Positions 35,824 to 49,700 of a stretch of 64,000 nt of DNA are shown piece after piece. The stretch comes from Carex sylvatica (taxonomy: Eukaryota > Streptophyta > Magnoliopsida > Poales > Cyperaceae). Below the pieces are notes generated by a model. It made no database searches. It saw only the letters and a list, made by a program, of their open reading frames with translations, and was not told the DNA's origin. Every line of letters starts with the position of its first letter. Positions within the stretch are counted from its first letter, which is position 1. The stretch covers positions 124,001 through 188,000 of the forward strand of contig CAXKVR010000008.1 in the NCBI GenBank assembly GCA_964058845.1, in the 5' to 3' direction. The translations under genes were made by a program, and so were the position numbers.

Positions 35824-37088
35824 CAAAGAGGGTATCTGGAAGACCTCACAGCCAATGCCTTTTCCGGCAAACTAATCAGCCCATTTTTTTTGTTAATTCT
35901 CTGTACTTCTTTATTCTTTGTTACAAGTTTTTTTTTTTGTACCTAGGCCCGGGAATGATTATAAATTAATTGAGCGTTGTTTTTATGGAGCTTTTAAGTA
36001 AATGATGATGATTAAGCTCTAGGATAGAAATTTCTCCTCATTTCATTGTGTCAAATTGCAAAATGGATTAAAAGTAAAGCCATCATATGTTTTGTTCAGT
36101 GAAGTTTAATTAGCGTGCATAATTGCCTCCTAAGCATTCACAACATGTATTAGTTGTTTAGCCAATTGACATATCTAGATCTGTTGAACAAAGCCTGAGG
36201 GGAATTCCTCTCAATGGCTAGTTTATGCTTAGGTCCGAAGTACAATTTAGTTTATTCAACATGGTGTATTTCACGCTTAAATTTGATGATTTAAATTGGA
36301 ATTTTGAAAGGAAACTCATGATTGTAAGTTCAATTTAGTTTATTTTGATCAAATTTAAACTAAATTTGTATTTCACTTTCAACATGATTATTATTAGTTA
36401 GGTGTTCAACAATGTGTATTTAGGGGTTGTTTGTGAAATCGCTTTCTTTTCGGCATTACAATTTATTTCGCGATGTTGTTGTAAGACTTGTTGCTGTTTC
36501 TCAAATTTCTTGATGATACTTACAATATTAGTGTAGTCATACTCACTTGTAGCTATAGAACATTTGCTGAATAGAAAGATCGTTAACATGTAAATACTTT
36601 GCTGCCTTGCAAGTCAAATAACTGTGATTCAAACCGGACATAATTATAATATTGCATTAATTATTTAATTTGCATCTCAATTAACTTAGCTTTTTTTAAT
36701 AATAATAACAAAGTAATGTGACATTATTATTGAGATAGAAATTCAACCATTTTATAAATTATGAAATTGAAGGGGAAAAAAGGTGTGATAAATTAATCCC
36801 CGACAAAGAAATGTTCGAGTAAAAAATAAAATAAAGTAAACAGCAATATACGAAAATGATGACATCCTCTCGATCGATCCACATAACAGTTCAGTCCGTA
36901 GAGATTAATTTAACAACAATTGGGCTATAGCTTATGCAATTACAAAATAAGAAAATCCATCGATGCTCAATTAATGAAAAAAATATATATCCAAGGAACA
37001 ACAAATTAAATGAATATATCCTCATTGCATTAATTACATCCTCTGAATCTAAAAAGAGGAGACAACTCAGCGCGCATGCATGCAGCTC
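35824..37088. other. Intergenic region between convergent genes
   Basis: It contains the 3' ends of the INO80-subunit gene (plus) and of the PMEI gene (minus). AT-rich with repeated CAATTTAGTTTATT words at about 36240 and 36330. No gene supported. Confidence 0.5.
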
Positions 37089-37871
37089 TCAGACCATGAG
37101 ATTTGCAGCCTTGGCAATGGCGAGGCAAATGCTGTTCATCTTCATGAGGTTGGAGTCGGTATCGTGCATCAAGGACGTGATTTCAAAGTCATCAAACCCA
37201 TTCTCGCATGTATCGTAATCAGTGCCGACGGTACTTAACAAGCTGTTTACAGTTCCCTTGTCATTAACCTTGAGAGCACTGTCAACCTGGCCGAGATTAT
37301 ACTTGGCATCATCATAAGAGGTCAAGCAGTCATTGAGAGCTTCCACGGCCAACTTGTCGGTTTTCGGGTCCTTCACATACTTCTGGGCAGTCTTGGTAGC
37401 AGCATCAGTCTCTCGCATCAGGGCCTCCATGGCCAGCTTCAGCACGCCAGTTGCATCATGCGGAACCTCGATAGTGCCCACAATGGGTTTGATCGAGGAG
37501 AAGCACAACTCTGGCTCATCAGTTTTTGCACAAAACGACTTGATGACTGCTGTAAATGCCGCGTCGAATGCACCGCCCATCGCACCGCCAATGGATCCAC
37601 CTGCACGGGGAGCAGGTGGCGGGGTTGTATTCTTCTTGGGCTGACCTGCTTGAGGTGTTGCGGGCTTGGCTACAGGCGGTGTCTCGGGCTTCGGGGTCGG
37701 GGAGGTAGGTTTTTGAACAGGAGGGTCCAAGGCTTTTTGGATTAAAGCAAAGTAGTCGGGTTCAAGAGCAGAGATGGGGACCGCATAGGCCGAAGAGCGG
37801 GGGAAGCAGGTGGCGGAGGCAAGAGAGGAGGAGATGGAAAGTATGGCAAGGAGGAGAAGCGTCGACCTCAT
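37089..37871 (-). CDS. Secreted pectin methylesterase inhibitor-like protein (PMEI)
   Basis: A single uninterrupted 260-codon frame. Residues 1 to about 20 form a signal peptide (MRSTLLLLAILSISSSLASA). A Pro/Lys/Thr-rich linker follows (about residues 50-90, with PKPETPPVAKPATP), then a Gly-rich stretch. The C-terminal domain of about 150 residues is the four-helix invertase/PMEI fold with its four spaced cysteines: FCAKTDEPELCF, DCLTSYDDA and DTCENGF, plus a late NSICL cysteine. Members bind and inhibit cell-wall pectin methylesterases or acid invertases. No pectinesterase catalytic domain follows, so it is not a pro-region of PME. The proline linker suggests wall association. The exact target enzyme cannot be read from sequence. 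Confidence 0.9.
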   Translation of the reverse strand: MRSTLLLLAILSISSSLASATCFPRSSAYAVPISALEPDYFALIQKALDPPVQKPTSPTPKPETPPVAKPATPQAGQPKKNTTPPPAPRAGGSIGGAMGGAFDAAFTAVIKSFCAKTDEPELCFSSIKPIVGTIEVPHDATGVLKLAMEALMRETDAATKTAQKYVKDPKTDKLAVEALNDCLTSYDDAKYNLGQVDSALKVNDKGTVNSLLSTVGTDYDTCENGFDDFEITSLMHDTDSNLMKMNSICLAIAKAANLMV

Positions 37872-38552
37872 TTTCGCGTTTGGAGGGGAGAAAGAGAGAG
37901 AAGCAAAATGAATGAAGAATAGAAAAGAGATGTAGAGGGAAGAGGCGCGTTTAAAGGATAATGGGAAGATGATAATTTTAGAGAGCGGTGGTTATTTTCA
38001 CAATTAAAGAGGAAAATTGTAGCCGTTGATAGGTACCTAAATTAAGAAACAGAGTTTTGTTTGTTGCCTTGTTGGTGTTAAGCAACGGAAACAGTTGTGT
38101 TATGCACGTTTGATTGATTCAAAGACACGCGATCAAGGCGCGCTGCGTCAACTTTTGGGGTTAAGATTTTAACAGTGTAGTTTTTGCTTCATACGGCGCA
38201 CACTATATAGAATTAAAACAACCCTCCTCCATATGGTTTGTGCTTGTATAAAGTCAAAACTTTTCTGTTAAAATCTTTACCCAATTTTTGGTTGGATATA
38301 ACCCGTTAAACTGAAAGATTAACAATTTTTCTGTGTGGGTTGGAGCCTTGGAGGTTTCGGTAAGAACTTTTTGTTGGAGCTCTTAATGTGATAATAAGAT
38401 TAGTAATTTGCATAGCCGAGAACTGTTTATTAATTAAAATATATTTGATTCTTCGAAGTTTATTAATTAAAAAGTTGTTGCGCGCAAGGTTTTTATCGAT
38501 CTCAACCAATTAGATTTCAAATTAGTCATATCTAAATATAGAGGAGTACAAC
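37872..38552. promoter_or_regulatory. Upstream region of the PMEI gene
   Basis: A CT-rich leader-like stretch on the gene strand (about 37872-37960) precedes AT-rich sequence. No other gene is seen. Confidence 0.4.
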
Positions 38553-39450
38553 TAGGGTGTTCTTAAGTTCACTAAGGTGTTTGATGAGCTTAACTTCAAA
38601 ATCTATTAGATTAGCTTTAAATAATAAATTCAAATTGTTGAAACTATTTTACTTCACGAGTGATGAATTTACATGTAAAGTATTTAGAATTTAGAATTAA
38701 TTTTGTATAAAGTCAAGTGATACAAAAATGTTCAAAAATGAATGCACTAAAATTAACTTATAATCCTGACAAGAGAGGTGCTGCAACGGAGAGGTATACC
38801 GTGTTAGATAGACTGTGTGCTCTGCACAAGAAATGCCCAGGAGATAGCAAGTCACCTGCTTTTTGAATGCACCTATACTGCTCAACTGTGGAATGAATTG
38901 GGAACTACAATGGACCTGAGATTACCCCAGGGCATTGACTCGGTTCAAAACTAGTGGAAAGCAATATGGAGATTAAATTCTCACAAGCAGGAATGGAAGA
39001 CTAGAGGTCCAACACCATTAATGTGTGCTTTCTGGTACATTTGGTGTCAGCGAAATGAGTATCGTTGCTGGATAAGATGCTGCTGACAAAGTGAATGGAG
39101 GGAGAAAAAGGCAGCGGCTAATAGTATATTAGGTAGCTGATTAGATGTAATTCAACGTATGCAGATGGTGATGTAGTGAGGTTTCAGGTCTGATGTATAT
39201 ATTTTTTATCTCAGTACTAGTTGGTAGCTGCTATCAATTTTTCAAAAAATAATAATAATAATTTATAAACCTTCTAATTTTGACCGCTTGACTTTATACT
39301 AAAATAATTTGAAAACTTAAAATCTTTGCATGTAAATTCATCACTTGTGAAGTAGATAGATTTTAACGACTTGAATTTGTCGTTTGAAATTGATATAATA
39401 TATTTTGAAGTTAAGCTCGCCAATACTTTAATGAGCTTAAGAACACCCTA
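38553..39450. mobile_element. Long-TIR MITE carrying a LINE fragment
   Basis: The ends are TAGGGTGTTCTTAAG (left) and CTTAAGAACACCCTA (right), and inverted similarity extends inward for roughly 200 bp (shared words TTGAAGTTAAGCTC, ATGAATTTACATG, AAGTCAAG). The flanks are only loosely similar (GAGTACAA and GTTTACAA). The middle is interrupted by a LINE piece at about 38766-39258. Related elements follow at 39694-40075 and about 40320-40922. Confidence 0.7.
38766..39258 (+). mobile_element. 5'-truncated LINE 3' end with zinc-binding reverse-transcriptase domain (zf-RVT)
   Basis: The plus-strand frame reads CVLCTRNAQEIASHLLFECT, then TAQLWNELGT and later CAFWYIWCQRNEYRC. The CxxC...HxxxxC pattern is the zf-RVT domain found at the end of plant L1-type ORF2. 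One in-frame stop occurs (QN*WKA). The piece ends with CAAAAAATAATAATAATAA, a LINE-like tail, and the flanking AACTTATAA and ATTTATAA look like the target duplication. Confidence 0.75.
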
Positions 39451-39693
39451 GTTTACAAATATAGAGAAACCAATACAGAGAACTCTAATCACAAACGACT
39501 ATAAAAAGTTGGGGAGAGAGATTCATTTGATTTTTCAAAACATGGGCCAATAGCAAGCTTGAATTAATGCAGCTTCTTACCTTACTTTCTATTAGACTAT
39601 TGTGAAAGCACTTAATATCTTCCAATACAGATCTTTCAGTTTGACCAATGGTCTCCATTACCATTAATATCTAAAATATGAGTATGGTTAATA

Positions 39694-40075
39694 TAACATC
39701 AGTGTCATTTCAGCCTATATAACATCGATTTCAAAATTTATCGAATCGATTTCAAACAGTGAATTCAAACCATTCAAACTGATCTAATTTATTAGTTATG
39801 CGTTTACATCAAAATTTATAATTTTTTAAATTTATTTAGTACCAAGTCAAGTGGTCAAATGTGTCAATTTTTAAGTTAATTTTTAATACATTCATTTTTT
39901 AACATTTTTACCGCTTGATTTGATACTAAAATAACTCAAAAATATAAAAAAAAAAAAATTTGTATATAAATGCATCACTCATAAAGCAAATCGGTTTGAA
40001 TAGTTTAAATTAGTCATTTAAAGTCTATTCAATTGATTTTAAAGTTAGTGTCTTATGACATCGACATTATACTAG
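39694..40075. mobile_element. Related long-TIR MITE
   Basis: An inverted-repeat element without cargo. Its two halves share diverged inverted words around CATCGA...TTTCAAA, CAAGTCAAGTGGTCAAA and ACCGCTTGA, the same family as 38553-39450. Confidence 0.55.
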
Positions 40076-40319
40076 CCGGACTCCTAAAATATCTATGAAA
40101 GAACAATCTTCTTTGCTAGAAAACAAACAAAATGCTGGAACATCAGTCTTAGTACTGGATAACTAACAGTTCAAATCTTAATATATATTCACAATACTCA
40201 AGTCTTATACGGATGAAATAAACAAGTTTTTAATGCCGTTCTCCAAAATCCTTAAAAACTAACTATTCAAATTTTAATACTAGCAGAAGCCTTATACTGA
40301 TGACGCATATATATGTCTA

Positions 40320-40922
40320 TCTTATGAGTGATGTATATATATACGAAATTTTAAATTCTCAAATTAATTTTGTTAATTTGTATAAAGTAAAGTGGTCAAA
40401 AAATATTTAAAAAATAAATGACTTAAAATTAATTTATAAATCTTCTAATTTTGACTCCTTAACTTTTATATACCAAATTAATTTAAAAGTTTAAAATTTT
40501 TACACGTAGATGCATTACTTGTAAAATAAATAAATTTTAATAGTTCGGATTCGTCATTTGAAGCTAATCTTATAGAAGCTGTTCGGCAAATGGATTGTTT
40601 GGCAAGAGAGGTTTAAGTCTCCTTAAGCTTCATTTCACCTCCTTTAACTTTCTTAGTCACTTGATCATTCTAAATACCGGTTCCTTGGCAAAAATTCAGA
40701 TCTCCTCATTTAGTCTCATTTTGACCGAATCTTAATTCTCTGTTCGGACCTTAAGGCACATATACCTCTGAATTAAGCCTCTTTAATCATTTTTCATAGA
40801 TTAAGACAACTGAACATGAGCTCCTTAGGACGGATTAATCCTACTTGTGTTATCAAATGGTCTATAGATTTTAGAGTTGAATTCACAGAGAGAATTAGTG
40901 AAGTTAAGAACACCCTAGTTCG
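40320..40922. mobile_element. Third MITE of the same family, interrupted
   Basis: The left part contains AAAGTAAAGTGGTCAAAAA and the inner TTCTAATTTTGAC. The right end GTTAAGAACACCCTAG matches the family terminus. About 280 bp of unrelated sequence (about 40578-40862) interrupts the right arm. The left terminus is uncertain. Confidence 0.45.
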
Positions 40923-43774
40923 ACTTTAAAAAATATTAATACTAAGAACTCGAGTCTTTATATCAAACACATTTTAATCAAGTATATAACAGAAATATTA
41001 GAAGTCTTATATCTACTGTATCAAATTTCAGACATCTCAACGATCCTATCAGAAGAAAAGTCGATAAAGCATCGGGTTAGAGAAGATTGTCAATCAGGCT
41101 TAATTTATATTTTTCTCAGTTCCCAACTTTGCATCGTGCCATTGTATTAATAAAATCATAATTGAAAACAACAATAAAATATTGAAGGGATTCGGGTATG
41201 TTAAAGTACAATAATTCGATTTAGTTTATCAGTTTGTTCACTACTCAAAAATCAGAATCCATGTATAAAACTAATTCTAAGATTAATATAGAGTTTACCA
41301 CTAGATGCGCAGCGGAAATCTTAATCTAGTCGTTCCAACAGTTGTCCTCTTCTTCTCCTTTTACGTGTCAAATATACGCACAAGAAAGCAGTTGTGTCTC
41401 TATTTGTATCCACACGAACAGGTTGACAAACTACTCAGTATGCTAGTACCGAACTGACAGCCCCTTCTTCACTCTCTTTGTCTCTCTTGTTTTTCTGAAA
41501 TGAAATGAACAGAATGGCTAACCGAAAACTGAACTGTTGTTATATATTTATAACATAATGCACCAGTTTGTTTGAGCATGTTCATTTGCACCAATTCGTT
41601 GGAGCCTCTTCAGAAATCCTTATCCTTATTCTGATCTGATCTGATCGGATCAGATGAGAGCAGAAATTCAGATCTAGCCCAATAAGAATTGATCCATATT
41701 ATAACCTCATTAAATTAACTATTAATTTAGAGCCAAAATATTCTGTACATTTCTAACAAATATAACTCCGTAATCATTTCTATCAAAACTACAAAAATAT
41801 TGAAACAAAAGCACAACCGACTAATCTATAAAACCTCAAAAGAACTGTTGAAGAGTCATAATACAATCTACTATGTGGGAGCTGTACCTATCGGGTACCC
41901 ATAGCACAATACAATGGAATTTTGCAAATTACATCATTTCCTCCTTTTCTCTTTTTTATCTACTACCTTCAATGTGCCTTAAATAAGAAATACGGCATGT
42001 ACTATTTTTAGTTTTATTTCTAACAGCTCTTTACTTATTTCTAACGGCTCTCTAGCCTCGTAAGCATATAAATAGAGTTAGGCTCTTTTTGTAAAGTATG
42101 ATCAATATATCAATAAAAAACAACCAATTTATTTAATCCGCTATTAGTTATTAAGAACCAACTCACAGGTGCATCTTTTTAATAGACTAATCTATCAAAC
42201 TTTACAATGACAATCAAGCACTAGTAAAGTTTTTGTACCTACCTAAGGAACTCAAAATACTTTCAAATTAGAAATTTACTGTTCAAATCCAGTTTAGTAT
42301 TAGAACCTGCATTACACTTGAGTAATAATGCGTATAGAAATTAAACTTCACAATCACAAACAGGCAGTATACATATAGCAGTGGAGTATTGATATCTATT
42401 GAAGAAACTCGTAATACTTTTGAAATAAGAAACTGACTGCACAAATTCAATCACAATTTTTATTTTTATTTATTTTCGCTTTCTAATTTTAATGTTTTCT
42501 TTTTTCTTTTTGATTATTAAGCTCACTACTTCTGAGCTTTGTTTTGAGTTTCTACTAAGGGCTTTAGTTCAAAGTCTGATCATTTTTAATCAATATAACA
42601 AATGAGGACTCAGATCCTCATTTTTCATCAAAAAAAAAAAAAAATTCAATCACAATTAAGAATTATACATGTAACAGTCAATCACAATCAACAAAATCAA
42701 ACTAAATAACATCAAAATTAAGATGAAAATATGATCACCCATACTTAATCAGTACCTCTATTTGCTTAAAGAAAATGGCTCTCAAGTCTCAACTTTTTTG
42801 TGAAGTGCCACTTGCAATCAATCTCATATACCAGATTTTGAGCATTTTGACAACCAAAAAGATATTGTTATTTAAAATTTCAGACATTGCTATTTTAGTT
42901 ATTTTGCTAGTCTCTCAAAGTCAACTCGATATGCAATTGAAAATCATAAACAAAAATAAATTCAGTACTTTTGGAAGTACTGGCTCATCGGCATCTTCTT
43001 GACAATTAGAAAAATTGTTCGTTCAGGGTCTCAGAAGGAAAGTACTACAGACCTTGAAATTTAATTCATTAACCCTCCCCACATTGGCTATTAAATAAGC
43101 ACACTATTTAGTTCTCTGTTAATATATTGACAACATAATTCTTTGCATTCTTTGAATAATCTTCGATCTTGATGTACTCCCTTGAAAACTCTCTAGTCTG
43201 GGCAATTTGATGGGGCATCTGAGCACATGAACACAATTCCTTAGTCAGTGCATCGAGCAGTGCCAAAATAGAGCGAGTCTATGCTTCCAGTATGGTATCA
43301 ATTGTTTCAGTAACAAACATGTTAATAGCCTCCAATAGGTGGATCCAGTTCGAATCATCAAGATAAGTCGTGCAAGAAAACTGAGAGAAACATTTGGACA
43401 GGCATCTCATCGAACAAGTGGCATTTGGCCTCCTACAGAAAGAATATCCAGGCAATGAAGAGAAGCAGTTGCGAAGAGCAAACATCACGTCAGAAGATAG
43501 AGAATTGCTAAGCAAGAAGAAAGAAGATCGCCAGGATAGAGGAGAATAGCCAAATGAGAATAGAAACGTGAGAGGGAAAAAAGGAATCTCAAGAGGAAGG
43601 TTGAGCGGAGAGGGAAGGAACATGTGCGCCGGAACAAAAATAGAAAGTTTGAAAGAATAAGGAAAGATATGCAGTTAGGAAGGTAGTTAAGAGGGAAGAG
43701 AGCTTTGACAGGGGGATAACACTGCGGGATTTGAGTCAGGGGGAATATGTCTTCTCTTCTACTATTCTATTCAT
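40923..43774. other. Intergenic region with repeat remnants
   Basis: No gene is supported. The stretch at about 41880-42120 contains a TATA-like ATATAAATAG and an AATAAA-like word, and could be an LTR remnant, but borders were not resolved. The right end is downstream of the OB-fold gene. Confidence 0.4.
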
Positions 43775-46700
43775 TCATTCGAACCTTAGGGCTTGCGTAA
43801 TTTCCCAATCTGGAAAGTGTGGCCCATTTGAGGTATTGCTATGTCCATCACCAGTTCTCTTGCAATATACCATTGCAACCATGAAGCTTTCCTCCTGAAG
43901 TGTGTAAAGATACATTGCCCTTTCATCCTGAAAATATTTCATCAATAATCATATCCACGAGTTGACAATAACACTTATTAACGAAGCAATTGTTGCTAGC
44001 TTTTATGCCTTTGAAGAGGGCTGATAAAAAGAACAACTGTATGCTACTTCAACATAATCATTTCCTATTTATGAAATGGAAAAGATTTTTTCATGTTCCA
44101 TTATAGTTCCATTTCATGTCTCCTATGCTACTCTTTGGTATCAAGAGGATTAAGTGTTGGATCAAGTTTATCCTTTCTAATAAATATAATGCAGTTTGCA
44201 AGATAATGTTTCTGAGAGTCTAAAGTCCTAATAAGCTGTAGGTGCTGAAAAAGAAGTTGAAAAGAAAAGTTATAATCTTACCTCAGGGAGTGCTAGAAAT
44301 TCATCTGGAGATATTTGAAGCAGCTCAGAGGCAGTTTGACCTGTGCACCATGCAAAAACTTTCCCACTTTCATCAGAAACGTAAATATGTAACTCAAAGC
44401 TGCATGTGCACTTATCGCAATCGCAATCACATTCGCAAAATGTGCAGTGGTATAGGCCATCTGCTCTTTGGTTCACTGGCTCACTGCATGAAGAGTGACA
44501 CAACACCGCTTGTATACTGAATTGCTCAATTTGATCAAGGTGCACATGGCATATCTGCAGTATAAATAAAGTCATGAGAAGGATGTATGATCATTGAAGG
44601 AAGGATTTCCATAGGGACGGCAATACCTCTGATGTTAGGTCAAGTACAAAGTACTAGATGTTGTGGATACTCTATTGGCTTGACCACTGGTTTACTTCAA
44701 AGCATTCTCATATTGTGTGCACACATGCTAAGTAGATTCATCCAACAGTAACTTCTTTAATGCTTCCTTTTGTTTTACTTCTATTTTTATATATTTATTT
44801 ATTGATTTATTTTGGGGGACGGCAGGAGGGTCGAGCCCCAAAATGTTATTCCATGCATAAGCAAGATTAAACATTAAAATGGCATGTACATATATCAATT
44901 TGGCACACAAACAAGCATTGGTAAACCTGGTGTCTAAGGCTGGCAGTTGCCGTTTACCCAACCGGACCCATGCCAGTTTTAAGATGACCTGGCTGGGACG
45001 CTGGGTTAACACACCAGGAAACATCAGAATCTTTTAGCTGGCTGGTGGGTTCGGTTGTCCTGACCCAACATTATACTTAAATTAAATTAAACAAGTCAGG
45101 ATTAAGTACATGGGTTCTGTCTGTTTGATCACTTATGTCAGATAGATGTGACAGCTTGTGGAGGCATGATGAGTTTAATAGAGCAGGAAAACAGCTCAGA
45201 TTAACAAAAGACGATCCTGGTTCCCTCTCAAACCATGATACTTCTAATCTGTACCGACCAAGAATGGCAGTTAATCAGTAATAATATACAAGTAATCGAG
45301 TACAGTGCTATTTAAGAATAATTATCAGAGTGCATTATAAACAGTACTTGATGAACTAGCTGCACCCGTGATATGCCATGTGTTACAATGTCATGTTGGT
45401 ATGAATGTGGATTAACATATGTCATTATTGTAATTGCTTCTCAATTAAAATGCAATACCAATGTAAAGGCTATTAATTTCTTAAAACCTTTGTGAATTCA
45501 TGGAACAAGTTAAGCTTGATATGTACACTCTGTGACCAACACCTACTCTTGCCAATGACCTGAAAGAAAAGAACAAAATGAATAGCTATAGATATTCAAA
45601 TTTCCAAAAATAAGATAAAATAAACGAGGCAAAAAATTAATAGAACTGATAACGTGAGGAATAATTTGCTAGTATAAAATTATAAAGAAGAACAAAAGTA
45701 TTCCATTAGAAAACACAAGCTTACCAAGATTCAACAAAATGAAGCTTTACAATGATAGATCCTGACTCATCCTCTATACCCAAGTGATATATGGTCTTTG
45801 AAGCGCTAGTTCTCTGCTTACAGATACTTGCCACCATACCGTATAGGCTGACTCCACTCATTTTGTCACGAAGGTCGATCACATACATCTGAAAAGGTTC
45901 ATAATACATGTACCATCAGTAAGCTTGAGAATCAATAAATGAAGCTTTCAATACCAAAGCCAAACAGTTCTACATCCAGATCAATGTCAAAAGCACATGA
46001 AAAAGATAAAAAGTAATTCCATGGTCATATGATATTACCTGAAATGGATATTTGCTAAAGTCAATTGCCCCCTGAGAGTCACGAGGTAAAGATACTTGTG
46101 ACGACTTTGTTTCCTGAGTTCGCATTTGAGTTGATGATAGCACTACCTACAATGAGAAGCATATGGATTTTGGAACAGTCACAGCAACAACATCTTCAAT
46201 TGAAAGGTTGTAATTTATCCAGCACCAACCAAGAATAGTGTCCGTTACTGATCAAAGCTCAAAACTTCCATTCAGAACCATATTTAGGGCTTCTTAAGTG
46301 ACTGCAAGATATGATAAATTTTCATTTACTGTTTTTCTGTTTTCTTCAGCTTTTGTTAATGAACACCTTTAGTCCCTGACATTTATTTAAGTCACAACTT
46401 CAACTAATAGAGCTATAGTTGTGTAATTTAAATCGCATGCCATAGTTCTTGTTATTTTAGGAGTAACTTGATATCTGAACACAAGTACATTATTCTATTT
46501 TCCATATTTATTTATTTTCAAAACAAAAGAATACACTGCAAGCTTAATAAAAATTCTTTGCACTATTAAGAATATAAAATTTAATTGCTGATTACATTGT
46601 TATGGATTCCCAGAAAATCCATGGTCCAAATCAACCATCATCATCAAAAGTTCATTTTAATGTTATTTTAATTAACTTTATTGCATGAATCCATAAGAGC

Positions 46701-49700
46701 GAAGAACGAAACAAGTGCTGTTTTAAGGTTCTACCATGGCTACAGTCACTTTGCTGGTGTTTGGGATCAGATTAAGGGTTCACCATGGAAGGACCCCATA
46801 AGACAGATGTGTTCCACCCAACTGAAAAGTTTCTTTGAAGCAGATTGGCATCAGCTTTAATTCTTTCCTTTTTAGGAGGCATGATATGTCACTCACTTCT
46901 AATTTCACAATGACAGCAGCCGGTGATGATGAACAGTTATAGTAGCTCAAGATACAGGTAGGGAGACAGTGTATGATGCAGTGTTATAAAATACGGTTTT
47001 CATGCGGTATGCGGAAGGCCACCGCATACCGCATATACAGTATACGGCCGCATATGCGGATTTCTATGCGGACTTACATATGCGGATTCTTTCATTAAAT
47101 ATTAAATATGACACCCTCAATTTAATATTTAATATTTAATTTGCTTTAATCTAATTAAATATTAAATATGACATTTATCAAATATTAAATATTCTTTCAT
47201 TTGTTACTTAATTCTTTTTTTTTGGGTCTAAACATAAAAAAAAAAAAATCTAAAACGGAAGATACTACTGTTTTTTGAAGTTAGAGACAGATAGCAATTT
47301 CATGTTACTATTCTTCTTCTTTTTTTATTTGAGTAAATTTGGCCAACTGTAGAGGAGAAGCTACTACAACAGCCCAGTGTAAATTTCATATAGTATCGGC
47401 CCAATTTAAATTTCTTACCAAGGCTTCAAAACCGGAGCACTGATAAACTACCGGTAAAATCAATGAGCTTGTATAGTCCCACAATTACAGCCGAACAAAA
47501 ATCAATGCGCTGAGTGCCTATAAATAAAGCCAGAAGGCACTGCATCATTCACCTGGATGGATCGGGACTCAACAAATGGGTTCGGGTCTATTTGGGTCCA
47601 TGGATCCGGTTATTTTCGGATTCGTTAATGGATTTTGGAAATCTTTAATCTGTTTTTAGTCGGAATTGCATATGCGGTCCGCATAAGTGATTTTTATGCG
47701 GTGGCGGGCTGCATATGCGCCCGCATGAACCGCATTTTACAACACTGATATGATGTTCTATTTGCTGTAAGAAGCCTTAGATTTCGGGTATGAGGATTCA
47801 TGTGCAGAGACACTAGATGAGCCTTTCAATGATACTTTGCATAGAATTGGTGGAATGACTACTTGGTGCTTGATTGAACTTTTAGGCTACGTCCTAGTGT
47901 AAAATAACAATAATAGATGTTACTCTTGTTTCAGTGCAACTTAGATGGACCTTATTGCTTAAACGCGTTAATCCAATATCACCCTTTTTACTGATTGCAG
48001 TTAAATATCTGGAGATCCAAGCTAATTGTAAGCTTTATCTAATATATTTCAAGTTAATTTGGAATTTTGAACTGCATTTTATTATCTTCACCCTAATATC
48101 ACCAATGTTTCATTTGTACGTTGCTACAGTCTTTCTTGTGAGTGTCTCAGCATGTTTATGCTTACCTGTTCCTCTTGTTGAATAACAGGCACCAAATAAA
48201 TCTGTGTAGCGCTGCCATATTCTAAACATAGCTCTTCAGATTCCTCTCTCCCATTAATCAAGTAGTTTGAAATAAATGGTGTATCAAGTGCAAGCATACT
48301 TCCAACACTGTAAAACACCCAGAACAAAGAGGGAAAAATGAAGAGACAAAAGTAGTAAAAAAGGAAGAAAAACAAGGGAAAAGTAACAAGCTGTAAAATA
48401 AGATCTCTGTATACTTCATAAAGGTTGAAAATCCTAATCTTGACTTTTCTAGATCATTCAAGGCAACTGATATATCTAGGTTAGTCAAGCCCGTTACCAG
48501 TATGCTCAATCCGTCCCTTCCGTTTGCCAATAACTTTAGACATATGCCTGAACTACACCTCCCATGTAGTATGTATTTCTCCATGCCAATGCGAAAAGGG
48601 GGGAGTTGACCTTTTAAAGATGATTGGGGAGGCCAACTTATGCAACATTTTCCATTCTTTTCTTTTTGGGAGAGGCTTTTTTATTAATATAGCAAAAGTA
48701 TACATGATATTTTTAGCAAAAAGCATACATGAACTAGTGCTAAATTTAAGGAAACCTGAAAAGATTGGCAAGAAGAACCTGCTCTCCCCATAGAAGAAAC
48801 TTCATTTTCCAACCTTCATTGTCAATAAGAGTAATCTCTTTTCTTTGAATATTCCCCAGATTTTCCAATGATTCAATTGATTCTATTCTGAAAATAGAGA
48901 AGATAGGAAGAATATGAAATCCTGGAGAGGCGTATACAATGCTTGAATTTGATAGCCTTTTTCTTTCATGAGAAAAAAGGATTACAAAGAACAAGGTTAA
49001 AAAAAAATTATGAGACACATGCTGGCTTTCAAAGGGCAAAAGGTAACAATAATTTGCAGCTATTAAAAGCAAGTCGGTATGACACAATTTTGCAGTTTAA
49101 GGGCAAAGGGGTAAATTTTGTTTGAGATACCTTGCATAGAAGGAATAACAAGTACCACTTTTCACATCACTGGGTGATATAGAAGAGAAAAAGTAAGTGC
49201 AAAACTGCGCACCCAGGAACATGGCATCCTCATCTTCATCCTACAAAAAAATTAAGACAATCAGCATAAAGAGCCTGATCTCAAAATAGAACGAAATAGT
49301 AGGAATAACAGTTTTGGTGATTTGAGGTTATTGGAAGCTCATTTGTTGGTGAAATTCTCCAGATTCAGCACACGACCTCCTAAAGGAAGACCTTCCAACA
49401 AAAGTGCAGTACAATACCTATGAAGGTAGCATTCAAAATTTCTGTAATGACAAGATTTTATATGACAGGTACTGATGTTACCTCATCTAACAATATGATG
49501 ATATATTCAGTTGGTAAAAGTCGAGCCTTTCCAGAGCCTTCAGTTGCAGTACGAAGACAACATCCAGTAAGAAATATTTCTCTTCCTTTCTTTAATAGAC
49601 CATTTGGTCCCACATAGTCGTAGTATCTATCATAGTTCAAAACCATCGTCAACAACGTGTTATAGAAGTCATGGATTTTTGCAACTAATAACTCGTTCTA

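Noticed and set aside
37333..37745. Two plus-strand frames opposite the PMEI gene
   Set aside because: They are antisense shadows of a GC-rich coding sequence with a clear PMEI protein on the other strand.
37089..37871. Pectin methylesterase (full enzyme)
   Set aside because: Only the inhibitor-type helical domain is present; the catalytic pectinesterase domain does not follow before the stop.
43279..43623. 114-codon minus-strand frame downstream of the OB-fold gene
   Set aside because: No recognisable domain or splice context. The OB-fold gene already ends at 43775 with a proper stop.
44728..45024. 98-codon minus-strand frame inside the OB-fold gene
   Set aside because: It lies in an intron between exons 45248-45110 and 44554-44282. 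The exons on either side join in phase without it.
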